Source: Tigriopus japonicus | Lineage: Eukaryota; Arthropoda; Copepoda; Harpacticoida; Harpacticidae | DNA length: 64,000 nucleotides | Direction of reading: 5' to 3' | Assembly: GCA_010645155.1 (NCBI GenBank) | Contig: JAAGOF010000300.1 | Location: forward strand, 1,175,043 to 1,239,042 | Shown: piece after piece, positions 30,975 through 42,528 of the stretch | Numbering within the stretch: position 1 is the stretch's first letter | How the letters are laid out: every line of letters starts with the position of its first letter | Notes under the pieces: generated by a model | What the model was told of the DNA's origin: nothing | The model's input: only the letters and a program-made list of their open reading frames with translations | The model's database searches: none | Made by a program: the position numbers and the translations under genes

Positions 30975-31926
30975 AGGCTAGTCTACACGTGAAACAAAAC
31001 TGCAAATATTTGTTTAAATCCAAGACAAAATTTGCTTCATGGCAAATATTATTTTCTGTTTGTCAAATATTTCTGACTTTGAACATGTTGAAAAATTGTT
31101 TGTCCTTAGGCTAACTTTTTCTGGCCTACAATCGAAATACACATCGATGCGTGCAGGGTGTCCAATCACGAAATGATTATTGTTAAGTAAAAAGTTTCAA
31201 ATTAATGGATTGAAGGACAAAACAATAATCCTCTAACTTTTGGCATCAAGATAACCCAAATTAAACGTCATTTGTGACAGATTGCAAGGATCCACGGAAA
31301 TGGACGGTATCAAAAGTCATCGATAATCAATTGGCAGTGTTATGGACTAGTCACGTCTCAAATGCGTCAACTGACAGGTTCGGAGGAGTTCAGTTTACAA
31401 GGTAGCAACGTTGCCAAGTGGCAGTTATGACTGCCAATGTTCACCAAAACCCAACTGGACAGAACCAAATGCCAGTGGAGAGTAGAGGTCTTAAAATGGT
31501 CAAGGGAGGGTCAAAAAAAGGACTGAAAATGACAATAGATATTGTCAATGTCCATAGCGTGGCGTTAGGCGTAAGACTTTCCATCCAAATTACATGACAC
31601 CGAAGGAAAGAAAAAAGTCTTGGGCAGAAAGCAAGATTGAAAAAAAGTCGTTGAAAAGTGACTATGTGGCAGTATCGGGCAGTATACAATTCACTTTCTA
31701 AATTACGGGACTCTGCTAGACGTGATTGGTTATCAAACAGTATTTGTCAGTGCCAGTTTGAAACAATTTGAAAAATGGGCAACACTTTGGCCAAGGGGAA
31801 ACATATTTGACAAACTGCACGTTCACGTGTAGAAGCAACAGAAAGGAAACATTTGGCAAACACCAAACATTTTCGTAATATTTGACAAATAATCTAGCCA
31901 AAATGTTTCATGTGTAGACCAGCCTT
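30975..31926. mobile_element. Non-autonomous TIR transposon of about 0.95 kb, copy 2
   Basis: The element is collinear with 11191-12126 over its whole length. The left end AGGCTAGTCTACACGTGAAA and the right end in reverse complement AAGGCTGGTCTACACATGAA are inverted repeats, with TA on both sides. Small indels distinguish the copies (for example a TTCAG insertion at 31390 and a TATCGGGCAG insertion near 31672). Confidence 0.75.
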
Positions 31927-32984
31927 ATCAAGAAGAACACTGGTTCACCTTAATATTTTTCGTCCTTAACGATTGATAATGTCTCCAATTCTGGAAAGTG
32001 CTTTTTCGACATTCAAGCGACCAGAACGGAATGTTGTTCATATGAGTCTGTTGAACCTCTTATTCTAAGTTCCTTTCGGCTTCCTTTGGGATTTTAATAT
32101 TTAACAAGGTATTTGTAAGGTAATTACAAGCAACGAATGACTTACTCCTTTTCCCATTGCAAAAATCTCCATTTTTCTTACATTGGACTTGAATGAGCAA
32201 TTTTCTAGAGCACATTTTGATGTTAAAATCAATTTCATTTGGCTTTCAAGACACAAGTCTTGAGCAGAGCACTATAATAACAGAGTACGGTCATAAAGTG
32301 CGCCATCAAGTGGATTTCATGCGGCAACAGCTCGCACTTCCCATGATACACATATTTTTGAAGATCACAATGGTCAATCATCAGTTTTGGACGAACTAAA
32401 GTGCCTCAAATGTTGACTGAGTATTGTTAATGGACCTGTGGTGGTTTTTGATTGAAATAATTGGTAAAATCTCTTTCAAATTAGCATGGAAATCTGACTA
32501 CTGAAAAGTTAATTCAGGCATAATCTATGCCTAAATTCATCAGAAAACGCTAAGGTTCTATTTGGGGTTCCGACATCAACACTTTAGTCACTCTTGTTTT
32601 TTTTTGCTTATTTGCTTATTTGCCTGAAAATTGTCCAAGAAAATGTTAGGCCTGTCTGCCTTAGCGTCTCCTCTCTGGGAACTCTGTGCGAGTTCCAGCA
32701 CCACCATAACTATGAATTTCAAGTTGGTAGTGCTGCCATATTTTATGGCATATAAGGTCTATTGCGTGTTGAAAAGTTTAGTTGTGGTCAGATTTTTGAC
32801 CCTAAAAAGAAAAATGGCAAAACTCTGCCAAAAATCCATCTAGAGACACATAAGTACTGTATTTTGAGGGATGCGTTGCATCTGTAGATGATAAAAGGTT
32901 ACGTGAAAAATTGTTGGATTTCCATAGAGTATTGCAATAGTGTTTTTAGTATTGCAAAACACACAATTCCATTGTGTGTGCAAT
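31927..32984. other. Intergenic with a copy of the GTGCGCCATC repeat (32190-32560)
   Basis: The block at 32190-32560 matches 5360-5756 (AAAGTGCGCCATCAAGTGGA, GGCAACAGCTC, TTTTTGATTGAAATAATTG). The remainder shows no gene. At 32650-32720 CTCCTCTCTGGGAACTCTGTG resembles the end of the hAT-like family, but no second end is present. Confidence 0.45.
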
Positions 32985-33430
32985 AACCGCAGAGTGACCA
33001 GGCAAATGTCAACCATGGGATTGATGAATCAAATGTGGAATTGAGTAATGTTTTTGGGTCATTTTTGCTATTGCTAGTGGTCACTTTCTCGGAAGAACCA
33101 AGACGTCACTAGGTGACCATACCTTGGATATGAATACTACAACTTGAAACTTCTTTGCCAATTCTTTGAATAAGTCACCAATAGAAAGAACATAAATTTA
33201 AGCTTTTGTGTTATGTAGGGTGAATCCAATACACATATGGACAAAAAAAACTTGTGGCTTCAAGAACGAGTTAAAAAAATTGGTCTTGATTCGCATGTTT
33301 GGTCAAACTAACTGTCTGCACAACAGTTGTGAGCGTGACATTTTCCTCATAAGTACATTCCGCCCCGCTAGCCAAATCAGCCTGACTAAAGTTTGAACGC
33401 TATCTAGTGATTAATAATTGATCTAAGCAA
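32985..33430. repeat. Dispersed repeat, inverted relative to 53.2-53.9 kb
   Basis: Several blocks match the reverse complement of 53210-53890. Examples are GGCAAATGTCAACCATGG, CAAATGTGGAATTGAGTAAT and GTTTTTGGGTCAT, and further on CCGCTAGCCAAATCAGCCTG with CTATCTAGTGATTAATAA. It is possibly the remains of a longer transposon; no coding frame is conserved. Confidence 0.55.
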
Positions 33431-33762
33431 TATCCCCAAATGGCGGACAGTCTCTATTAGATCGCAGCTGCAAAGCTGCGTTACTCCAGCACAAACAAAC
33501 AAGCAAATAGTTCTGTATATAGAACTGTCGCTCTAGTTAGGTTAGTGGAGATTTGTTTTTAGCTCATTTCCGCAGTACGGCAGCAAGGGTGCCAAGTGAC
33601 TTGATTCATCATATCATGCGTTGCTCTTGTTCAAGCAAAACAGTCGAATGAGCAATACGGAGTTGAGGTAATCCTGACATCTTTGGATATGAATCTGCAC
33701 TAAACCGATTACTTTCCGTTTCCGTGGAAACATGTGGAAGCACTGTTTTTGGGGGGGGGGGG

Positions 33763-33785
33763 NNNNNNNNNNNNNNNNNNNNNNN
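33763..33785. other. Assembly gap
   Basis: Twenty-three undetermined bases follow a run of twelve G. The homopolymer probably stopped sequencing or assembly. The true length of the missing sequence is unknown. Confidence 0.98.
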
Positions 33786-34067
33786 AGCCATCTTGCTCTA
33801 CAAAAGAGCTCGGGCAACTCACAAACTCGTTTGTAGGCATTGAGGGGAGTGACGTTTCTTGTCTAACAGTGCCATTTTTGCAATACATGAGAGAAAAATG
33901 GAAGCACTGATTGTGTTTCAAACTGCACCCAAAGATGTCAGTCATACCTCGTCTGTGTATCCCGCCACTTTGAGTTATAAACGGCATGTGCACTTTTGAT
34001 AAGTTGCGTGGCTCAGATAAATATAATGCATTTTTCAAAGGAATAAAATAAGTTGCACTTAACATTT

Positions 34068-34093
34068 GGTTAGGTTAGGTCAGGTTAGGTTAG
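34068..34093 (+). repeat. Short interstitial TTAGG array
   Basis: GGTTAGGTTAGGTCAGGTTA then GGTTAG gives about five units of TTAGG, the arthropod telomere repeat, with one substitution (TCAGG). It sits inside sequence inserted into a MITE. Confidence 0.7.
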
Positions 34094-34804
34094 TTTAAGT
34101 TAGTATGAGTAGTGAAATATTGCTTTAGGGGGATAAATACACTCACGCAATCTTGGAATAAATCGTAGTTCTTTTACCAGCGAGAATCCCACCACTGACT
34201 CCCTGAAATCGCAAATTCCAGTTTTGAATCACGAAACTAAATGTGACCAACGTCAAATCCCCTCGCGCACAAAGTGCAAGCTTGCTGAATTACAAACAAA
34301 GTGGGAGTGGCATTTCTGTCTAATTATAAGATACTTGTTTGGACATATTCGATCCTTAGTTGTGACTGAACGCTCTGAAACATGAAATAGCAACCAGTGA
34401 TTTGTCCTTTCAAAATCAAATACTTGTCCAGCTTAGTATGTCAAATCCATGCATATCTGTGGTTTCCCCAAGAGTTTGAATTCCTACAAAGTGGAATATA
34501 GGTCATTCATTCGTCAAAAAATTGGTGCCTATTTACTTCCTCCTTTTGGCTCATCCTTGACATAAAACGAAGTTGTTTTGCAATTCAGTCCCACATTATT
34601 TTTCCAACAAATAGGGATTTTTTAATTTGAGCCATAAAGTTTCACCGGCGTGTTTTGATAATTGGGGACTATCATTATGGCTTACAATAACTACTTTTTG
34701 CTGCATTGGAGTTCTTAGAACTTGCACTTTTTCTTCTATTAACATGCAATCTTCAAGCTCAAGTCCAAAGCAGCTGGAATATTCCTCCATGGAACACAGA
34801 GTTC

Positions 34805-35500
34805 AATCTGGTTTTCAATCTGCTTAATCAGTTTTGCGCGCGTTACTTCCTTGTGACTGCTAATTCACGTAAAACAGTACATTTGTCACTTCTATGAAAA
34901 ATGCGTTCGTGCAAAGGGAATATCCAAAAGTGGCCGTTTTTGAGACCTCTATAGAGGTCTATAGATAAGCCATTCTTGTCATTTTGTCTGCCTTGCTTGT
35001 TGCTGAAACTGGCCAGAAGTTGCGTGAAAAGCCAAATGTTTCCGAAGAATATCGTGAAATACACTGCCCATACAAGTGGAAGATTATAGTACAAACGGAA
35101 GTTCGCAAGACATATTTTCAATGCCAAATCCTATAAATGTGTAGACTGATGCCTTTGAATCGAATTATCATCTTCATTGAGCACCTCAGTATAATTTGGG
35201 AGGAGCAAAGCGTAAAGAGGAAGCCACATAGCGAAAACACTATTGTTTTTTTTAATTTGTCTTCTACGAATACGTTTGTTTCGGCAAGTTTCAACTAGTC
35301 GCTGATGATAAACGGCCCTTGCTGCCCACAATGAAATTTCACGACCGGCCTGCTCCGGTATCTCCACTCTGGGACCTCTGTGAAGACTTCAGGCCAGGGG
35401 GGGCCATCAAGATCAAGCAAAGTGTATTCACACTATTTTTGTAAAAGACCGATTGAATTGATGGCAGGCCTAAAAGATTGAACAGATTGAATCCAATCAC
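34805..35500. repeat. Dispersed repeat (family of 2430-2760), split by a hAT-like insertion
   Basis: 34805-34945 and 35383-35500 together correspond to 2470-2750, including ATCAAGCAAAGT, TCACACTATTTTTG and AAAAGATTGAACAGA. The intervening 430 bp is the hAT-like element. Confidence 0.6.
34950..35382 (+). mobile_element. hAT-like non-autonomous element, copy 2
   Basis: The element is full length relative to 42529-42964 (TTCTTGTCATTTTGTCTGCC at the left, GTATCTCCACTCTGGGACCT at the right) and inserted into the repeat family of 2430-2760, whose uninterrupted copy gives the empty site. The target duplication is blurred here (TGAGACCT against TGAAGACT). Confidence 0.68.
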
Positions 35501-36456
35501 TATTCCTGCGCAAACTTTAAAAATTGCCTAAAATCAAAGTTGTTTTTGGTTCCTGAGTCCGAAACACACCTCATTGTGTTTGGGTATTTTTATAGAAATT
35601 TATGAGGCATTTTTTTAAGTAATGTGTGATAAAAGATTGCAGTCTAAACGTGTGTCATCTAGAGCTTTTTTTTGTTTTGTTGCAACAGTTCGTCGATTTC
35701 ATAAGATACATGTATTTACAAAAAGATCATGCATCAGTTTTGGGCAAACTAAAATGCATCAAATGTTTATGGGGACTGCTAATGGATCTGCAATGGTTTT
35801 TGGTTGAAATAGTATGCAAATACCCTTCTTAAAGATTAGCGAGAAAAGCCTGAAGATTGAAAATCAAATCTACGGAATTATTTTTTGCCACAGTTCAGGA
35901 GAAAGCATTTATAGTTCCAGTTTTAGTACATGCATCAGCGTTTTAGGCTTTTAAGTTTGTCCAAATCTGGCGCAGGAGCGTTGTTGCTATTTGCAAATCC
36001 ATGCATCCCAGTGCATCGGCTAGCTGTTGAAACAAAAAAGAACTAGATGGCGCACTTTATCACTGTACCCTTTTATTACAATGAATTAAGTGTAGTCACA
36101 ATCCAAGCTCATCGGTATTTTTCAAAATCAAACCAGCAACGAACATTTGTATTCAAAATTCCCAGAACCAAAATCTAATTATTCATTCAAATAAGCCCTT
36201 CACATATGATTCTAATTGATTCTACGGCAATTGAATAAACACTCAGTGTTATGCGAAATGTGTAAATCATGTTCAAACTCCGTCCGTTTGTCTCAAAAGT
36301 AATCAAACGAACATTTCATAGAGTACATCGAGTTCAACTCGCTTAAAGATAGGAGTCTCGTCAGTCATTGGGAAGTCCATCCGGAGACAGCATAGGTGTG
36401 AAGATATAAAGAAGCTGAAACTTCCATCAATCTCCTCAGTTCCACCTACATCAACC
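35501..36456. other. Intergenic with repeat copy; upstream of second MIF-like gene
   Basis: About 35620-36060 belongs to the GTGCGCCATC family, with its word AACTAGATGGCGCACTTTAT in reverse orientation at 36040. About 60 bp before the MIF start, GATATAAAGAAG is a possible TATA box. Confidence 0.45.
36393..36400 (+). promoter_or_regulatory. Possible TATA box of MIF-like paralogue 2
   Basis: GATATAAAGAAG lies about 60 bp upstream of the ATG at 36457, a distance compatible with a short 5' UTR. This rests on position and motif only. Confidence 0.3.
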
Positions 36457-36897
36457 ATGCCTTTTGTGACAGTCGCTACAACTTTGGCTGCCAACCAACT
36501 TCCAGCCCAATTCATGCCCAATTTATGTGAAGCCATTGCTAAAGCCATCAACCGAGATCCTCGACTCTTGTCTTGGTCATTGGATACTGGAAAGCTCATG
36601 TCCATGGTAAGCTTGTAAGAAAAACGTTGGGTTAGTTACTCCTAAATTTACTGTTGCCTTTTGTTTCACAAGGGTCCCAATAACGAGCGAGGCACTTATA
36701 TGCAAATCAGGATCGAGGGGTTTGAAGTGTTCGATACCAAGGAACAAACGGTGGAACTGATCCCCAAGGTGTTCAAACATCTCACGGAAAACACTTGTCT
36801 CATGGAAGATGAAATTCATATCATTTGCTATCCTCTTCAATTGTGGAGAATTGGATTACATGGACAAGCTCTCTTGAAAGTCCCAGATCTTGACTAA
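36457..36897 (+). CDS. MIF-like tautomerase family protein, paralogue 2
   Basis: Exon 1 (36457-36606) encodes 50 residues starting MPFVTVATTLAANQL and ending DTGKLMSM. A 66-bp intron with GTAAGC donor and CACAAG acceptor follows. Exon 2 (36673-36897) adds 74 residues, total 124. The intron sits at the same codon and phase as in paralogue 1, so the two are duplicates of one gene. The catalytic Pro2 is kept. The active-site lysine (Lys33 in paralogue 1) is Arg here (residue 33, in NRDP), and the S-I pair is G-F (IEGFEVF), so tautomerase activity may be altered. Like other MIF proteins it lacks a signal peptide. Confidence 0.82.
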
Positions 36898-37043
36898 GAA
36901 TTCTGGTTTGCAAAGTTAATGTCAAAGTATGAGTGCAATGATTCTTTTAATTGTGAAAATATTCATCCATAATATCTACTCCATTTGATCATTTTTATCC
37001 CTCAGTGAATTGAAGAAACATTCTCTTGTATGGAGCCTTTATA

Positions 37044-37049
37044 AATAAA
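37044..37049 (+). terminator. Polyadenylation signal of MIF-like paralogue 2
   Basis: AATAAA lies 147 nt after the TAA stop. Confidence 0.5.
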
Positions 37050-37239
37050 CAATAACAAGGTCATGACAGTAAACTTGTAGTAATACTTAATCGCTATTGA
37101 AACCAATGTATTTATAATCAATTACATTTAAAGGGGAACAAACACTCTTAGATGGCATTGCGTCATCCTTCGTCCAACAGGGATTAACAATTCTAATCTA
37201 GTCAATCCAAGGAAATCTTAATTTCTCAGGACTTAATTT

Positions 37240-37375
37240 CTAAGGACAAATTACAGAAATATAGCTTAAAGCCTGTCATTGTACTAAAATGAGAGGTTAT
37301 TGCAGCGCAGTAAATGTTCTGTTGAAATTTCATTGTTCTAACTAGGCCATGAGTGGTATTCTGAAATATATCCTC
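37240..37375. mobile_element. MITE related to the one at 25181-25313
   Basis: The core CATTGTACTAAAATGAGAGG and TTCTGTTGAAATTTCATTGT matches the element in the channel pseudogene. The ends AAGGACAAATTACAG and, in reverse complement, TGGAGGATATATTTCAG still pair imperfectly. It is an older, more degraded copy. Confidence 0.6.
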
Positions 37376-38992
37376 CATTGATTCAACTTAGTCAATCATA
37401 CGATAAAGCGATTAAATGGTGAAACATATCAGCACGAAAATGCCAACTTATGTTTGTATTTTCTATATTTCTTTGCTTTATCAGACTTCTTAGTTGAAAG
37501 ACTAGCTAATTTGATGTTCTTAAAGGTGGAAAAAAACAATGGCAAAAGCTCTGCCAAGTAGCATTGTCTTGTACCGTTACAAAAAGCACATCCCTACCGT
37601 TTAGTGTTCCATTGAACTAAAAATAGTCATAAAACAACAATCACAAGTCGGCGCTACAAAAACATTTTTTTTAAGCTATGTTCTGCAGAAAACATCAAAT
37701 GAATGAAGTCGCCTTTTGTCGTAAAAAATACCTGAAGTGGACTAGCTGATGAATCTTGTCAAGGATTACGAAGTGAGCTCTTAGAGAGCATATGCATAAC
37801 TTTTAAATCGGACTTTCGATCATGTTGAAAATTCAAAGATATTTTTTTCATACAGCTTATGTAATTCAGGTGAAGGAAATTTATTTGGTGGTATAGGAAA
37901 GAAAACCATTTGTTTCACTCTTAGGATCTGAGTCCAGATCTCAGGGGGGCTCGATTGGGGGGGATAAAAAAATGCCATCTCTTCCAGCGCCATTACGATC
38001 CAATTGTGAAGTCATCCATGATAATGCGTTCTTATCTAATATTTATGCTGCATATGAAATGATCTCTGGCCTACCTCAGATGCAATTACATTTTTTCTCA
38101 AGAAGAGTTTTTTCTGTCTAAATATGTTTAGTCCAGAAAATCGAAATGCCCATTCCAAATTAAACGACATTTGCACTCTCAAAAACCAGGTCTCATAAAG
38201 GCAGCAAACAGGATAAAATCTCTCCAAGTATCCGGAACAGGAAACCCTGTGTGTACATTTCATTTTAACGGTGCCATACCGTGTAGGACAAAGTCCACAT
38301 GGTTGAGTTTGTTTAAGCAAAGCCTGAGAGATCCCGTAGATTATGAATGAAGCTCCTGCACATTTTGATGGTGGGAAACGTCCACCATAGAGCATTCAAG
38401 GAAAGACCCTGCCAGTTTTGCGCTTGAACGGCCGGCGTTTACTTCATTTTGGCGCATTGAGATTTCGGCTTCTAGGAGTAATTCTTTATGGCCTGGCTCT
38501 TAAGATCTCCCTGGAAGCTGTTGTGTTTGCATAAGTCGTTAAATTGCATTTTGTCCGATAATGCCAACTTTTCTGGAGCCATCTCAAACAATAAGAACCA
38601 CCCAAGCCTTCCAGAGATTATAGGGGGCTCAAGTTTAGTTAAAATGGAAGTCAGAAATTCCGCAAGGAAATATTGGAGAATTCATTCCCAGCAATAACAC
38701 GGCTTACGCATCCAGTCACAAAGTTATTGGCCGTCGTTTTTCGCTCCTCGACGTCGGAATGTTAGTGGAAACGGACATTAAAATACGCCAAGTGTCCCTG
38801 AGGCACTTATTACAACATCACTAAAACAACACGCGCGTGTTCCATATCCAAAGGGTCGTGATTTATTTTAGTATAGGTTGCCCAAGGGATTATAAATCAG
38901 AGGGGGGACTGCTTTAACTAAGTACACATACGTTAAAGTAGGTACATCATAATCATGGAGAATGAATGCCTCCATCCACATGGTTGGTCTGA
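37376..38992. other. Intergenic, no gene recognised
   Basis: A GC-richer patch at 38040-38400 is open for about 119 codons on the minus strand, but the product resembles nothing I know. The 38860s contain the probable polyadenylation signal of the receptor gene. Confidence 0.4.
38862..38867 (-). terminator. Polyadenylation signal of the GPCR-like gene
   Basis: TTTATT on the plus strand is AATAAA on the minus strand, 126 nt downstream of the receptor stop codon. Confidence 0.5.
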
Positions 38993-40408
38993 TCAAGTCC
39001 CTGGCTCGACTCCGATTCCAATATGAGTCTGGAGTTGCTCGAAGGTGATCTCGTTATCCGAGGGTGAAGACTTTTTCAAGTACACTTCAGTGGCTGCTCT
39101 CCGGATATCTGAGCGAACCATGAGGATGGCAATGGGTAAGGCCACCAAATGGAGACACCCGAAGCAATATTTGAAAGCCATGAAGGCAAAATGGGTCTCT
39201 ATGGAGGCCAGGTAGACTTCGGTCACATACATGTGTGTGGGATAAGTGACCAGGAATATCGAGATAAAGATCACAATCAGACTGAACTCGATACAGATCG
39301 TTTTGCAGTCCAAAGGCTGAGGAGCCTCGGCATGTTGAGCATTATTGTTGCACCCTTTGGCCTTGAGAAACGACTTGCAGCACACGCTACAGAACGAGAG
39401 GAAGACGTGAATGATCGGACAAAGAATGGGCCCAATCAGAATGGGCAGAGGGATGGCTGCGATGAGAGAGATCATGTTCATTTTCTCATGCAGCTCCTGC
39501 CGTAAGGTACATGGAACAAATCGCTCCTTGGACAGGACTTGATCAGAGAGAATGGAGTACACCCCTGACGTGAGCCAAATGAATCCCAAGGCGATCTTTT
39601 GTCGAGCCGTCAATCCATCATTGTACTCGTCCTCGTCGTCATCCAAATAGCTACTCTTCTTGGGCAGCATCTCCTCGGTTTCCGTGTTCACTTCAATGGA
39701 GCTCTGTTTCACCATCACTCCGCTGATCATGGATGGCGGCCTTAGACTGGCCTTGTCATGGTCGGACTCGGTGGAGAATTGCTTCTCGATCCCAGATGAA
39801 GCCGGTGGTGGACCACCCACAGGGGCCGTCGATTGGAAGCCAATCCTGGCCATGGCTGCTCTCGATGAATCGTCAAGAGCCTCATCGTCCATGTCGACGG
39901 GTGTCTTACCGAAGATCCGGTCCACTCGATGAATGAGTCCATGCCAGCACAGGACCACAATCGAATAAGGAAACACGGCCCAAGTGGCTCTAAAAGTGAT
40001 CGTGTGGATGGTGCAGAAGGCCAAATTGACCTCCCAGAGAGCGGCAGCCACGGCATAGCCGTTGTAAATCACCGCAATCGACTTGACAAACACAGCCGAA
40101 ACGAGATTGGCAAAGCACAAATTGGCCAAGACCACATTGATGGTCGAGTTCAGGAGAGACTCCTTCTCTCGAATGGAAATGAGCACGATCAAATTGAAAA
40201 CGATGCCAAAGAAGGCGATCCCCATCTCCATCACGACCATTCGAGCACTGTGCATCTTGTAGATCGAAAGATCAAAGGCCGAAGGGGGGGGTTCCACAGA
40301 TGCAGGCGACATGTTCGTGTGGATGTTGTTGACATTCGTATACGACGTGAAGTAGTCATCGTCATCGGGATCATTAAATAGGACGTTCGTCGAGTGAGAG
40401 AAGTTCAT
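38993..40408 (-). CDS. Orphan GPCR-like seven-helix receptor, intronless, 471 residues
   Basis: A single uninterrupted frame from ATG to TGA lies in a region clearly richer in GC than its surroundings. The N terminus (1-57) is hydrophilic, with an N-glycosylation site at Asn2. Predicted helices are TM1 58-79 (FNLIVLISIR), TM2 90-112 (VVLANLCFANLVSAVF), TM3 about 128-158, TM4 272-288 with the typical Trp (ALGFIWLTSG), TM5 310-340 with prolines, TM6 370-390 and TM7 406-431 (ALPIAILMVRSDIRRA). Cys132 and Cys300 could form the TM3-ECL2 disulphide. The loop between TM3 and TM4 is about 110 residues, with an acidic stretch at 256-263, far longer than usual. No DRY motif follows TM3, and NPxxY is replaced by LPIAILM. 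I take it as a divergent rhodopsin-class receptor of unknown ligand. Confidence 0.75.
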   Translation of the reverse strand: MNFSHSTNVLFNDPDDDDYFTSYTNVNNIHTNMSPASVEPPPSAFDLSIYKMHSARMVVMEMGIAFFGIVFNLIVLISIREKESLLNSTINVVLANLCFANLVSAVFVKSIAVIYNGYAVAAALWEVNLAFCTIHTITFRATWAVFPYSIVVLCWHGLIHRVDRIFGKTPVDMDDEALDDSSRAAMARIGFQSTAPVGGPPPASSGIEKQFSTESDHDKASLRPPSMISGVMVKQSSIEVNTETEEMLPKKSSYLDDDEDEYNDGLTARQKIALGFIWLTSGVYSILSDQVLSKERFVPCTLRQELHEKMNMISLIAAIPLPILIGPILCPIIHVFLSFCSVCCKSFLKAKGCNNNAQHAEAPQPLDCKTICIEFSLIVIFISIFLVTYPTHMYVTEVYLASIETHFAFMAFKYCFGCLHLVALPIAILMVRSDIRRAATEVYLKKSSPSDNEITFEQLQTHIGIGVEPGT

Positions 40409-42528
40409 AATGGCAGGACAAGGCCCGACACTTTCGTGAGTTGAGCGGCTTTAAGGGTGATTAATTTATGCTAGCCTTAGCTTCAACAGTCTTGGAAGGG
40501 ACCTGGGACGACTGGAATAGCTCTTCACTGTTGGATCCTTTTCACGGTGCATGCTCTCAAATGTCTCTCCGAGGTGAGATCAAAAGTTCCGAGCCACTAC
40601 CTTCTTTTTCCTCTTTGAGCATTGGGACCAAGGAGTACGCAGTAATAGCACCAATTCGTGAAGCACATCGACTCGTCCTCTTGATGTGTACTAACGATCA
40701 ACCAGCATCCTGCTGCCAACATTTCGCCACATCCTTCTTAGATTGACGAAGACCGCCTTCAGGTTTAGCTATCCTGAGTAGGACTCGACCCCAAACTCGT
40801 CCTGGTCCCATTCAAAGTCGGTCGTGGCAAAAGGTGACGAGAACCAACGGGAAGAAGAAGAAAGATCCTCTCGACCTAATGGTTCCAAGACCGCCGCTGA
40901 GTTCTCTATCGTGGTTAGGACTGGCTTTTTGATGATAGAGGATGGAAGACGAAGAAGAAGGAGGAGGAGGAGGAGATGTAAGCTACATTCATTCATGGAC
41001 CATGGACCAAGATTCCCGACTCAAGGTGAAGTGAATGATGCACACACTTATCTTGTCCCCGTTGGAAGAGTGGAACCACTACCTGAAACATAGGAATGAG
41101 AGAAAAGATAATTTTGCGAAGGATGTATAAAAACACATCTCAGGTCCAGAAGCGGTTTTGCAGTGAGGATGAAATCTCGGGGAATGAGGTTGGTCAGTGA
41201 ATTGTGAGGAGAGACCAGAAAATAGAAAACTTTGCGCAATAATTTCATGGGTGATGAATCCAATTTCTACCTTGGGATCTTTTTGCCTCGCGCCTAAAAT
41301 TCACCACGGAGGATGGTGAAAACGGGAGGAATGAGGAAAAACGCGTCAAAGGGGCCCAAAAAATTCAAGAATACTGGAATTCTCCCCAGGGGTAATCGAC
41401 AGGGGAGGACTTGAAACGGTATCCTGTTGTCTTTATGTAGAACAACTTCGGCACAGAAAGAGAGATTCAATATGTGCGTTTTTTAACTACAAGGCAAGAT
41501 CAAAAGCATCACAATTATTGCAGAGTTAATCATCCAAAGGGAGATTTTGCACGAGCTTTGTTGCAAGAAACAATTCGTATGGAATTTAGCTTTTGCAATT
41601 GATGTCATCTTTGTAGATGGCATGTTAGAGTAGATAAAAGGAACACTTCGAGTACAGCAGAGTCAAGCAGATTGACAATTCTTGAATGTACTCTCGTTGT
41701 CTAAATTGAGTTGATAAGTGGTATAATCATGTAATTAAGAGTAATTGCACGAGCATCTCAAAATCAAACACTTTGAGAATTATGAAAGCTTTGGGCCAAT
41801 CAAAGTGACATAAAACGTATTTATGATTAATTGCACGCGGAACTAATAATCAAATCAGTTTGATTGCCCTTGAGTATTCTCTCAGCAATGTTTCTTAGAA
41901 AATGATGAACGGATGTTAACTGAAAGTTTACTAATTGGGCAATACTTGTCGGCATAAAAATGTAGTTGATTTTCTCTTCGTGATTCTCTTTCACTTGATT
42001 TTGTTTGACACATTCTCTACTTCTTATTCACGTTAACATGACACCTGAAATCTCAAAATTTCTAAAAGAAGAACAAAGGTAATATTATCGCCAAAAGAGA
42101 ACTAATCTGAAATGATGTTGCTTCTGTCTTTTGAGATGGTGTAAAGAATATACGTCTCTCCTGCGAAAACCTGTTCCTTTTTCGTCACTCAATTACTAAT
42201 GAGACTTAAAAGACTGATAAACATTTTATTCCACTCACGTTCAAGTTGATTTATGCAATTTATCCAAGAATTACACGAAAGAATAAAAAAAGACAGAAAA
42301 GCAAATATCACCTTTTGAAATCAACCAAAGCGCTTCCTCAACAACTGAGCCCTGTTTTTAATTAAGTAAATGAATTAAAAGTTATGCACACATAATCCAA
42401 AATTCAAAACACAGTTGCACTTGTCTCCAGAATAACTGAGGCAACGAAAACTACTTCAACTACTACTACCGACTACCGATTAGTATTAAACCAAACTACT
42501 TCAACTACCAAGACGAATCAGTTCAAGT
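40409..42528. other. Intergenic upstream of the receptor gene
   Basis: No exon was recognised. A purine-rich simple run (GAAGAAGAAGGAGGAGGAGG) lies at 40949-40975. The frames that span it are repeat artefacts. Confidence 0.5.

Larger units (their letters stand above)
33510..34325. mobile_element. TIR element of the GTTCTATATA family, interrupted copy
   Basis: The left part (GTTCTGTATATAGAACTGTC, TTAGTGGAG, GCAGCAAGGGTGCCA) and the right part (CCACTGACTCCCTGAAATCG, GTGGGAGTGGCATTTCTGTC) match the complete copy at 63704-63992. About 500 bp of foreign sequence (33650-34180) lies between, including an N gap and a TTAGG run. Confidence 0.6.

Noticed and set aside
39149..40381. Plus-strand frames of 90-150 codons opposite the receptor gene
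   Set aside because: They are antisense shadows of the GPCR-like coding sequence.
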